From assembly GCA_037833965.1 (NCBI GenBank), contig AP031357.1:24138001-24202000 (forward strand): a DNA stretch of 64,000 nt, written 5' to 3'. The DNA comes from Marchantia polymorpha subsp. ruderalis (Eukaryota; Streptophyta; Marchantiopsida; Marchantiales; Marchantiaceae). Both the position numbers and the translations under genes were made by a program. Positions 13,138-21,743 of the stretch are shown here, one piece after another. Below the pieces are notes generated by a model. The model made no database searches. It saw only the letters and a program-made list of their open reading frames with translations, and was not told where the DNA came from. Position 1 is the first letter of the stretch. The number at the start of each line of letters is the position of its first letter.

Positions 13138-13398
13138 GAGATAAACAGGAGATTCTCCACTGGAATTCCCGTCGGTCGTTTACCCTACTAGCAAAACCGT
13201 CACCGTCACAAACATAGTCAAGCCAAATCCACTCCACACTCGGAGATTGCAGGTCGATGCTTCCGGGCACTACTTCCAACACGCCAGGCTTGACTCGAAG
13301 AACTGACGTTCTTCGAGCCGTCCCCCACTGTATACCCCTCACGATCCAAACCCTAAGCTCAACACTATTTTTAGCAAAACACGGAAAACTACATGACA
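13138..13398 (-). repeat. 261-bp LTR-like direct repeat, left copy (partner 20508-20768)
   Basis: In the same orientation as 20508-20768, with about 18 differences by eye (roughly 93% identity). The minus strand begins TGTCATGTAGTTTT, a plausible LTR start, and contains the imperfect hairpin GAAGAAC...GTTCTTC. The two copies flank the methyltransferase-carrying element and the HISN3 fragment, so they may be partial LTRs of one insertion, or two insertions of an unrelated LTR. Confidence 0.65.
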
Positions 13399-13400
13399 GC

Positions 13401-13509
13401 TGTCGTGCGAATACGTATCGCCATACACTCTACATTGCTGACATGCTACTCACATACATATACGCACACATACATAAGGCGCGAGAGAGTACACACTCAA
13501 AATGTCACA
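13401..13509 (-). mobile_element. candidate 3' LTR (or part) of the Ty3/Gypsy element
   Basis: The second copy of the TG...CA unit. On the minus strand it begins TGTGACATTTTGAG immediately after a guanine-rich tract (CTAGGGGGGCGAGT, about 13510-13523) that could be the polypurine tract. It lies about 170 bp beyond the end of the PHD-finger frame, where a 3' LTR should start. A length of 109 bp would be unusually short; the true LTR could run on through 13138-13398 to 13020. Confidence 0.45.
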
Positions 13510-13680
13510 ACTCGCCCCCCTAGCTGGCGGTCAGGTACCTCTGACTCCCGGGTAGCTCTATCTACAACTACATGCTATACACCTTCATGGGTGCGCAAAA
13601 AAATAGGCCGGGTGCTATGTTGCCCCATCGTTAGTCGCCTATCTGCAATTCATAACATGTGAAGATCAAGTCATCTACCC

Positions 13681-14010
13681 CTATGAAGTACATTGAGGAC
13701 AAACCCATCGTCTAGCCGGAATAACATTGATAGGTGGAGTCAGGCACAACATGTGCCATCCCCTAGAACACCTATCACACACCAACATACGGGCCGCCTG
13801 ACCATCAGACCCACATAGTATGCACCTCAAGCCAGCACGTACTATAGCTAAGCTTGGGTCCATAGTACCATCTATGTTTGGGAGGTGGCATGGCGCACAA
13901 TTGCGCACATGATCCTTCCAAACAACGCCGTCACGACCCTCCAACAAATAAACTCCAGAAGGTAACACCTCCCGCACTCGCAAGATTGTGCGTCCCGCCG
14001 TCACATCCAA
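13681..14010 (-). mobile_element. PHD finger region of the Ty3/Gypsy element
   Basis: The last coding stretch of the element, after the integrase. An N-terminal part (VREVLPSGVYLLEGRDGVVW) resembles the SH3-like tail common in Gypsy integrases. The C-terminal 50 residues form a C4-H-C3 PHD finger: paired cysteines in LRCILCG, then LVCDRCSRGWHMLCL, and RRWVCPQC at the end. PHD fingers usually bind histone H3 tails, so by analogy with chromodomains of chromoviruses this could steer integration. Motif spacing is clear; the targeting role is inference. Confidence 0.8.
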
Positions 14011-14121
14011 TGTCGTCGGTGCAGTCTGCTATATATAGACGTAGTCCCCCACATGGAATCTACGAATCGATAGTCGATAACCTTCTCCCCGAATGGTTGC
14101 ATATTGCAACGTATCTCTATG

Positions 14122-15176
14122 TTAAGCAATCACAAGATTCTCAAACGCTGCAGGCATAACTCTCCGAAAGAGCTCTACATGCTGAGAACATACTATCACC
14201 CACATATTCGGGTCATCAAGGTTCACCACCTTGCTAGATTCACGACGAATCGATGTTGGCAAGTCTGGATCTCGGCCGTACAATAGAAAATATGGTGAGA
14301 AGGAAGCCAAGAATGCTTGCCGACTGAATCGATATCCCATGGCCAACCATGGTAACTTAATATCCCAGTCCCCAAGATGACCTTTCTGAAGGCCATACTT
14401 GCGCAACGTCCTCTTCACCGTCTGTACAACACGTTCAGCTAAACCATCCGCCTCTGGATGATCTCGCGACGTGATCCGGTGATCAATCAGCGTCTTGTCA
14501 CACAAGACCTAAAACTCACCCTGAAACTCCGTCCCCTGATCGGTCAACACCTCAGCTGGTGCACCATAGTGACTAAGCACCCTGTCAAGGAAAACATATG
14601 CTACTCTCTCACTTGCCTTGTCATGTAATGCCACCAACTCAATCCACTTGGAGAAATGTTTACCATAATCAACACATATCGATGATGTCGTACAGTCAAA
14701 GGTAGTGGTCCAACAAAGTTCAAACTCCAACGGTAACCCAACCCCATGATGGGTAATGGATGTAACTCTGGTGTCGGGGCATTGAACGATGCCCTCACCC
14801 GATCACAAACTACGCAACGTGATACCAACTGCTGTACCTGAGTATGCATACCACGCCATGAATACTGACCAAGGAGTAAGCTGTATGTACGCTTCACTCC
14901 AAAATGTCCCAACTACTCCTGAGCATGCCTCACAATGCGTGCTCTTTGAGCTGGATGTGGTACTACTCGTACCCTACCGTTCTCCCACACTCGGAGAACA
15001 TGTGATCCCTCTAATCGGTATCTCTTCGCCCGTTGGAGAACACGATCTCGCTCTTTGGCACCCACTGTGCCTGATACCATGCTGGTCCGTAGGAACTCCA
15101 ACACCAATGCATCATCGTGAACATCACGCTGATCCACACCACCATCCTCAACCTGTAGGATCTGAAGATCGACCAT
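14122..15176 (-). mobile_element. integrase region of the Ty3/Gypsy element
   Basis: Pieces of a Gypsy integrase. The zinc-binding part (HFGVKRTY...CVVCDRVRASF) is at about 14910-14780, a catalytic-core stretch with VLTDQGTEFQGEF at about 14560-14510, and the later core with HPEADGLAERVVQTVKRTL and the downstream FLLYGRDPDLP at 14505-14122. The wording of these motifs is typical of plant and algal Gypsy elements. Part of the fossil described above. Confidence 0.85.
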
Positions 15177-15345
15177 CTACTCTATAACTAGAGTAAGATG
15201 TCAGATGATCCTCTCTGCCGGAGTTTCCACATAACCAACACATGAAAGAAGATGCATGCCAACCAGGCACCATCTCCTTGTCAACCACACCATGCCATCT
15301 AGCTCCAGTGTCATCCTCATGGCTAGTGCATGGGTTCCGACTCAA

Positions 15346-15741
15346 TCATTCGGCATCCAGGTTCGCAACTCCAGGTCTATGCACTACCTGAAAGTCGTAC
15401 TGCTGTAAGATCAGAGCCCACCGTGCAAGCTTCCCTGTGAGCTTGTCGGACTTCATCAACCACTTGAGTGGCTGATGATCAGTAACAAGGGTGAATTGCG
15501 TACCAAACAAGTAACACCTGAAGTGTGCCACAACCCACACTGCTGCCAAGCACTCTCCCTCGTACGAACTATACCGCGACTCTGCTACGTTGTTTGAACG
15601 ACTAGCGTACGCAACCACAAACTCCTTGTTCTCATCATCACGCTGAGTCAACACCGCTCCAAGTCCCAACATACTCCAATCAGTGTGCAACTGGTATGGA
15701 CAACCTCTGATAGGTCTCTTCAAGATGGGAGCGACCACCAA
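15346..15741 (-). mobile_element. RNase H region of the Ty3/Gypsy element
   Basis: A Gypsy-type RNase H: LHTDWSMLGLGAVLTQ, then VVAYASRSNNVAESRYSSYE, CLAAVWVVAHFRCYLFG and FTLVTDHQPLKWLM, followed by the tether motif ARWALILQQYDFQVVHRPG. Placed directly after reverse transcriptase, as in all Ty3/Gypsy elements. Confidence 0.9.
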
Positions 15742-15783
15742 CCTGGCTTTGAGCTCTCCAAAAGCTCTCTCCTGCTCATCTTC

Positions 15784-16703
15784 TCATTGCCACTCCTGAT
15801 TTGACTTCAGCAACTGGTTCAAAGGCTTGGCTATCGCACTAAATCCCTTCACATACCTCCGGTAGTAGTTCGCCAAATCCATGAATGCACGGACTCTACT
15901 CACATCCGTGGGACGAGGGATGCGTGCAATAGCCTCCACCTTTGCTTGCTGAACTCCTAAACCACCTGGGTATATCACATGACCCAAGTACTCAACCTTC
16001 TCCTGGAAGAACTTACACTTCCCAGAATGTAACCTCAAACCATGAGACCTCAACCAATCTGCAAATGTATCTGGTGTTGCTCCACAGTGTCACTAAACAC
16101 CAAGATATCATCAGTGTAACATCTGACAAAATCCAACCCTGCCAGGATTCTGTCCATAATCCTCTGAAACTCGGCAGGTGCATTCTTCAATCCAAAGAGT
16201 AAGAATCGCCACTGATACAAACAATCCTTGCCATGGGAGTTGACGCCCCAAAACGCTGTCTTAGTCTTGTCCTCCTCCCGAATTGGCAACTAATGATATC
16301 CTGCCCGAAGATTCAAAGTACTAAAAATCCTTGCATGTCCCACCACATCGAAGATCTCCTTAGGTGTAGGCATGACATACTTATCGGACTTTGTCTGCCG
16401 ATTGATAGGACGGTAGTCTCCACACATGCGCATATCCGTGTAGTTGCCATGTACATCCTTCTTCACCGGCATGACAGTGGCTGACACATACTCTTCATGT
16501 GATAACTCCACTACTCCAGCCTCCAGTAGGTCCAACGTCCTACTTCGAATCAAATCCTTCTTCATCTCACTGTATTGATAAGGACGACGGAAGATTGACG
16601 TATCACTAGCCAATTCTATCCGTATACCGGGTCCAATCAATGCACCCAACTCTTTCATACTGAAGGCAAAACAACTCCTATAGTCTCGTAGGAATTGTGT
16701 CAA
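15784..16703 (-). mobile_element. reverse transcriptase region of the Ty3/Gypsy element
   Basis: Recognisable RT blocks: PVKKDVHGNYTDMRMCGDYR and DKYVMPTPKEIFD (fingers), FLLFGLKNAPAEFQRIMDRI, the YTDD catalytic box in FVRCYTDDILVFSD, and the thumb/connection motif CKFFQEKVEYLGHVIYPGG. The sequence is closest in feel to Ty3/Gypsy RTs. Part of the fossil described above. Confidence 0.92.
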
Positions 16704-17029
16704 TCGTCACCTTTTTACTTCTCTGATCTGGGAACCAATCAATGGCTTCCATTCCTCTTCCATAGACACACTAGAGGGAGGCGACACTGTCAATGGTTGC
16801 TACGCTACATCATGCAAAGAAGGATTCTCCATACCCTCCTTCGTAGCCATCTCCACATGAGAATCCTCTCCCATGGGCTGCAACTCTAGCAAGTCCTCTC
16901 GCCACGTCCCATGAACTCCAAGGATGACGAATATCTCGCCTTTCGCTCCCATTCATTGCCACTACCGTCCCGGTAGACAATGAGCTCAGAAGTGGTGTAC
17001 TAACCACTAAATCAACGCGCAAACGGCGT

Positions 17030-18033
17030 TGATCCGCCAAACCCAAGCCCACAATCCACGTCAAGCTGTTCAAGTCCATAGCTTGACCCAAAACCTGACA
17101 ACGTGAAGCCTCTGAAACTGAAGCAGTTGCGGTCACACCAGTCATAAATCCCATCGCACGTTCTCTCTCATCAACGTTGGGCTCCACCAACTGATGGACT
17201 ATACTATTCCACAGTAGTCGAGGTCCACCATCACGATATGCATGTGATGCCGGATAACTGACCAACGTAGGTAAAGCCATCCGAGGCTGACCTACGCGGT
17301 TCACCAACGCCATAGGCGACCTATCAGCAACTTTCACCACCTGAGAGTGTCAAAAAACATCCAAGATACTGTCAACGGTGAGTGTAGGATCACGCTGCAC
17401 AGAATCATAGGCATGACGCAATATCTCACGTGGCAAAAGGTTGGTCCACCATAAACGTGCATGATGAGCACGTGATCCAACCCTCGCAGCATCCAATAGT
17501 ACTACTGATCCAATCCATGCTCGGACCTGATGTACACTCGCCATCATCTGGGCCCGAGTGTCATCCAACAATGGTACGTTCTCCAGAATGTATGCTGGAG
17601 AACGTGTTTGCTGCACTTGGAGATGACGTAACACTCGCATCATCTCCCAAAACATCCGAGATCTGGGATCATGCAACCCTGTCCCATGTCCAGCGCGTGT
17701 GTGTACCTGACATGGCCATCCTGCACTCACCATATCAATATGGCCGACTCGATCAAGGTCCGGCGCCCCCAGCAACGAAATGTCTGTAGGCAATGCCTTC
17801 TAGTATCCTCTAACAGTTGATCGCGGCAATAAAGAAGGAAAACGCTGCATCAACTGCGCAACATGTCGTGAAGAGAGTCGACGTGCAGTCTCGTCCTTCT
17901 CCACATACAAGTATCTCCGCACGAAAATACATGACTGCAACACTGCAGCCAAACCTGTGCTGATCCCACCAAAAAGATCCAGCAAACAAACGACTTCTGA
18001 GGAATACTCCCATGCAATAGGTGTAGTAACCAA
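17030..18033 (-). mobile_element. C5 cytosine DNA methyltransferase domain captured in the Ty3/Gypsy element
   Basis: The conserved C5-methyltransferase motifs occur in their normal order on the minus strand. Motif I (AdoMet binding) is LLDLFGGISTGLAAVLQ near 17990. Motif IV (catalytic Pro-Cys) is DMVSAGWPCQ near 17730. Motif VI is YILENVP near 17570. Motif VIII is HHARLWWTNL near 17450. Motif IX is ERERAMGF and motif X is RCQVLGQAMDLN, between 17170 and 17050. The region between VIII and IX would hold the target-recognition domain. Features such as the FGGISTG loop and RLWWTN recall DNMT3-like and phage-type enzymes, but I cannot place it by eye. It would methylate cytosine in DNA. It sits between protease and RT of the same strand, so it looks like part of the element's polyprotein. 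The domain shares the element's broken state. Confidence 0.88.
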
Positions 18034-18144
18034 TGGTGATAGTGTGCTAGAACCACATACTAGCCGGTCACCTGAATCTCTCTCTGCCTCTGCTGGTAAA
18101 GAGGCTTCACTTCAAGCCTTCTTCACCAACCTATCAGCCTCCAG

Positions 18145-18623
18145 CTATAGTGCCTGACCAGAACTCCAAAGTGAAACATCTAAGGGTGAAGGCACTACCG
18201 CTGCGAAACTCACAACTTCCTCCATATACTCACAGACTGGGGTATCGTTGGCTGACCTGTTCCTCTCTAATAAGTCCTCAGGCCAGGTGAGCACTCCGCT
18301 GAAACCCGCAACAGATGCTAAGACCGCAGATGAAGATCCAAGAGGACGATCTCGAGAAATATATCTCACTGGCAACTCGCTTAGACGTCCATCGCCAGAC
18401 TGCCAACCAGGACCAAAGGCAGCTGTCTCCGTCCAATAGTCCATCCGAAAACCCATCAGATATAACATAGCTCCACCAACAAGCACATCATATGACTCTG
18501 CTGATGTAACCACCGCAAGAATTCCGAACTGCGAGCTATCCTGAGGGTGATCATGCCTCAACTGCACCGCTATGCTCTCGCTCGTCATAAAGTAAGACCT
18601 ATCGCTGGCGCCACCAAGCTCTC
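18145..18623 (-). mobile_element. aspartic protease remnant of the Ty3/Gypsy element
   Basis: The motif YDVLVGGAMLYLMGFRMDYW followed by TETAAFGPGWQSGDGR and LPVRYI resembles the C-terminal half of a retroelement aspartic protease, where YDVLLG(M)xWL is usual. The LGGAS string just upstream may be a remnant of the active-site region. The segment from 18400 to 18145 is an unrecognised linker before the methyltransferase. Confidence 0.6.
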
Positions 18624-19100
18624 ATCCCCTAGGAACTGATGATTTAAGCCACGAAATCAATCAGCAGCCAGCGAGGAAACAAAGAGAAAGAAGGTATAAG
18701 TGGTGGACTTACTCCCCTTGTATCTCTATGTGTGAGAATACACGGTTCTTTCTGTGATGTATCCCTCCAAGTGGATCCATCCATCCTTGTTCCTGTGCGA
18801 GAAGCTCTATAAGGAAGCTACCACCCTATTATTCACTACCAAGATGTTCAATGACTAGCATTCGAACTATAGAATTGCCATCGATGTGCATCTACCCTGG
18901 AGAATGTGATTAGTTTTCATTCTCAACCTGCGGTAGTGCCATGTGAGATAAGCTACGCATTTATCGCTGTGGGGTACACCTTAATTCTGGACTACTACTG
19001 CCTTGGGGTTGAGTACGTCACTACTACTACCCACTTTTGCTCGCAGAGTACGTAAAAAAAATGACAAAGTGCACTTTGACATTGCTCCAAACAGGGTTTT
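18624..19100. other. unassigned DNA upstream of the retroelement coding block
   Basis: No protein domain is recognised here on either strand. By position it should hold gag or the 5' untranslated leader of the Ty3/Gypsy element, but neither is visible. Confidence 0.4.
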
Positions 19101-19106
19101 ATCTGC

Positions 19107-19526
19107 CTAGGTTGATAGCCACTTATCCGTAATTAGCTCCTCATCAACACTTAACCTTTTGACTTCGACATCGACTCCATGAACCGAGAACTCATCTGCA
19201 ACATTTCCCAACTCTTCTATTGTATCTTTATTCACGATCAAATTAGTGAATCGCTGCCAACGGTCGGTGACGACATAATATTGTCGATCCTTCTTCCTGC
19301 AGCTCAGATCTAGATGTAGCTTGTCTTTACTGACCACTGTCACAAGCTTCTGTAACTTCTGTAGATCAAGCTCACCTCGACTGAAAATATATGACGTGAC
19401 GATGACATGGCTGGCACCATATGCTAGATACCTCTCTGCGTTTTCCGGATTGACACCTCCACCAAACTGTAAACCACCAGGATTATCTCCCAAAGCTTTT
19501 ATAGCTTCAACCTCTCCAATGCCAAT
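19107..19526 (-). pseudogene. HISN3: intronless fragment of HISN3 (HisA-type isomerase)
   Basis: About 140 codons match the middle of plant HISN3, the plastid enzyme BBMII isomerase that catalyses the fourth step of histidine synthesis. Diagnostic strings are NPGGLQFGGGVNPENAERYL, GASHVIVTSYIF, LDLSCRKKDRQYYVVTDRWQ and DEFSVHGVDVE. The match begins at EAIKALG and is lost after DEELI, so the N-terminal third and the C-terminal phosphate-binding end are missing. An in-frame stop lies just upstream (19527-19529) and another soon after the match. The stretch is collinear without introns, which suggests a cDNA-derived copy. It lies between the retroelement coding block and the right-hand LTR pieces, on the same strand as the element. 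Capture by a retroelement is the likely origin. Confidence 0.8.
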
Positions 19527-19749
19527 TCAGGTATGGAAGTACAACGTGAGTTGTTTCCACATCCGCGAGAGTCTACTATAGTATATACACGTCTTTCGTG
19601 ACTTTGACCTTGATTGTTGGAGGTCCAAACTGGTGCTGAGCCTGTCACCTTCTCGGTGCCACGCACTTGCGAGCCAAAATGACAAAGTTCACTCTCTCGC
19701 CTTGGTCTGCCTAATCTGTATCACCATCATCTCTTTGGAGCCTGTGTGC

Positions 19750-20121
19750 ATGTCGGTCGGCCCGTTCCCAACAGATTCAAAAGTTGTGGCATCTGCAGTC
19801 GATGATATGATTAATGATAAAATGAGTCATCCCACGGGGGCGGCTTCTTCAGTCTACATCGATGTGACTGAAATCCGAGATGACGACATGAACGTTAGCC
19901 CGTGTTATGCAACCGTGGCCGAATCACAAATCGAAGTACGATCTGATGCAAGTGACTCCGATGATGACCTGCCTTTAGTTGAAGCGGGCTGCCGAAGAAT
20001 GCTAGCGAACTATGATCCAAAACCGAAAACCAACACCAACCCAAAGAAGAGGAATCTTCTTGAGGTTTCCATTTCGACGGAATTAGGTGTTTTCGAAGCA
20101 ACCCTGGAGCTTTCTCTCTGA
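19750..20121 (+). other. unassigned ORF of 123 codons
   Basis: An ATG-started frame (MSVGPFPTDSKVV) with an acidic stretch (RSDASDSDDDLPLVEAG) and a basic patch (DPKPKTNTNPKKRN). No domain is recognised. It lies on the strand opposite to the retroelement, between the HISN3 fragment and the right 261-bp repeat. It may be captured host sequence or chance. Confidence 0.2.
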
Positions 20122-20507
20122 TTTCTTTCAAATGTCCCGCTCTCCTCTGCCTTTCATTGCTAAAAAGCAATATCAGACAGGACTTATCATCCACGCGCCA
20201 AACATCCAACAAAACGACTCATTAATTTCTGATTTCTCTACATTACGTACTCTGCTTCATTGACCGAGTTCCACTTGATCGTTTTTACTGTTCTAAATCG
20301 TTTATATCGAATCTGTGAAATCCTTCATTTAAAAACTCCAAAAAAACTTCAAACTCTCAAAACTCTTCAAACGTCCGCGGCGAACGAACACTTTGTAACC
20401 ACGAGTGTTGTTTCTCGTACTGCAAACTGCAAGAAACCAACAAAGCAACATCAAACAAAAACTTGATAGTAAACACCGACCGATTCGGTGTAAGCAGTTC
20501 TTCGAGG

Positions 20508-20768
20508 GAGATAAACGGGAGATTTCCCACTGGAATTCCCGTCGGTCGTTTACCCTACTGGCAAAACCGTCACCGTCACAAACATAGTCAAGCCAAACCC
20601 ACTCCACACTCGGAGATTGCAGGTCGATGCTCCCGGGCACTACTCCCAACGCGCTAGGCTTGACTCGAAGAACTGACGTTCTCTGAGCCGTCCCCGACTG
20701 TATACCCCTCGCGACTCAAACCCTTAGCTCAACACTATTTTTAGCAAAACACCAAAAACTACATGACA
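20508..20768 (-). repeat. 261-bp LTR-like direct repeat, right copy
   Basis: Partner of 13138-13398 (about 93% identical by eye). The related sequence may continue leftward to about 20470, where minus-strand GTTTACTATCAAG follows a small hairpin (ACACCGA...TCGGTGT). It abuts the Copia-type LTR block at 20769 with no gap. Confidence 0.65.
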
Positions 20769-21743
20769 ACGACACAAAATAACGTGGTTCATCCTCAAGA
20801 AGAGGGTTACGTCCACCTAGAACTGTAAGATCGGATATTGCATGTGTGAAATAAAACTAGAATTAGCCAAGGAGTTAATCATGGTTAGGATAGTTATGAC
20901 TAAATCTAGCTAGTTATGACTAAGTCTAGCTAGTTTAGCTATAATGTCTATACTTGGCAGAATAACTAGAGAAGTTCTAGAAGATTTGAGTGAGCACTTC
21001 TATTTTGTCTTGTACAAAAGTCTAGATTCCAAGAGAAAAGACTTTTTGGATTTCATGTTTAGTTTTGATTGGTTTGACTAAAGTAAGGAGTATTCCATTG
21101 GTTAGACTAAGTCTTATGTTGACTTAGTGGAAAGTGGAAGTTCTAGAAGTTGGAAAGGCACAAATGGCATGTCGCCACCTCAATCTAGGGATTAGTAAAC
21201 ATCTAGAAGGTTTAGGGGGCCAATGGCATGTTGCCACATATTGATAACTAGTCAACCTTACTATGGTTTATCTTCGTAAAAGTAAGTTAGATAGAAATTA
21301 CCATTTGTTACTATGGTAAATTCTCAAGTAGTATATATAGAGAGGTAGGGAAGAGCCTCTCAAGCAAGTTTGGAGAGTTCATATGTAGAGACTTGTTTCA
21401 TATATGAAAGAGTGACGAATTTTCAGTACCTTGGAGTGTCGATGAGTGTATGAGTTGGAGTGATACCTTGAGAGATTGTGTGAGAGGGTGTTTAGGTTAT
21501 GAGTATGATGCGGAATCCTAGTCTTCTAGAATCATGATGAGCTACCGAAAAGCCATCTGAGGTAAACCTGAGTGAGAGTCAGCCCGGAGGTTGCAGAACA
21601 CGCTGGACTTTACTTCTAGGTTATGTTCAAAAAGACACAATGTAGAGGGCAAACCTCAAGGTATTTATCTCTAGTCCAGGCGACCGTCCTAACTATAAAT
21701 AGCTAGGATCTGAGGTTACTCCTTAACTAGAGTTAACTTCAAA
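20769..21743 (-). mobile_element. Copia-type LTR, copy c, split by a solo LTR
   Basis: Two pieces, 20769-20823 and 21596-21743, align as one with copy b (12838-13018) at about 94% identity. The right end lies before a purine-rich tract (minus-strand GTTAAGGGGAAGAT, about 21744-21760), as expected of a 3' LTR. The 772 bp between the pieces is a later insertion. Confidence 0.65.
20824..21595. mobile_element. 772-bp solo LTR nested in a Copia-type LTR
   Basis: Starts TGTAAGATCGG and ends GGAGGTTGCA, so it has TG...CA ends. It is flanked by a 4-bp direct duplication GAAC (5 bp, AGAAC, if the final A is shared). The related LTR at 12838-13018 shows the uninterrupted target, which confirms the boundaries. 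No coding sequence lies inside, and there is one LTR only, so it is a solo LTR left by recombination between the ends of a full element. A TATA-like TATATATAGAGAGG lies near 21333-21346. Confidence 0.85.

Larger units (their letters stand above)
13510..18623 (-). mobile_element. Ty3/Gypsy-type LTR element carrying a DNA methyltransferase and a PHD finger (fossil)
   Basis: The internal region of a retroelement read on the minus strand. Domain order from its 5' side is: aspartic protease remnant (about 18623-18145), C5 cytosine methyltransferase (about 18033-17030), reverse transcriptase (16703-15784), RNase H (15741-15346), zinc-binding and catalytic integrase (about 15176-14122), PHD finger (14010-13681). 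The RT-RNase H-integrase order is that of Ty3/Gypsy elements. The coding block is broken in roughly ten places, so it is a fossil. No gag is recognisable on the right-hand side, where a HISN3 fragment and LTR pieces lie instead. If the 261-bp repeats are its LTRs, their 7% divergence implies an insertion of moderate age. Confidence 0.9.

Noticed and set aside
19750-20121. possible gag of the Ty3/Gypsy element
   Set aside because: Wrong strand, no zinc knuckle (CCHC) and no capsid-like motif.
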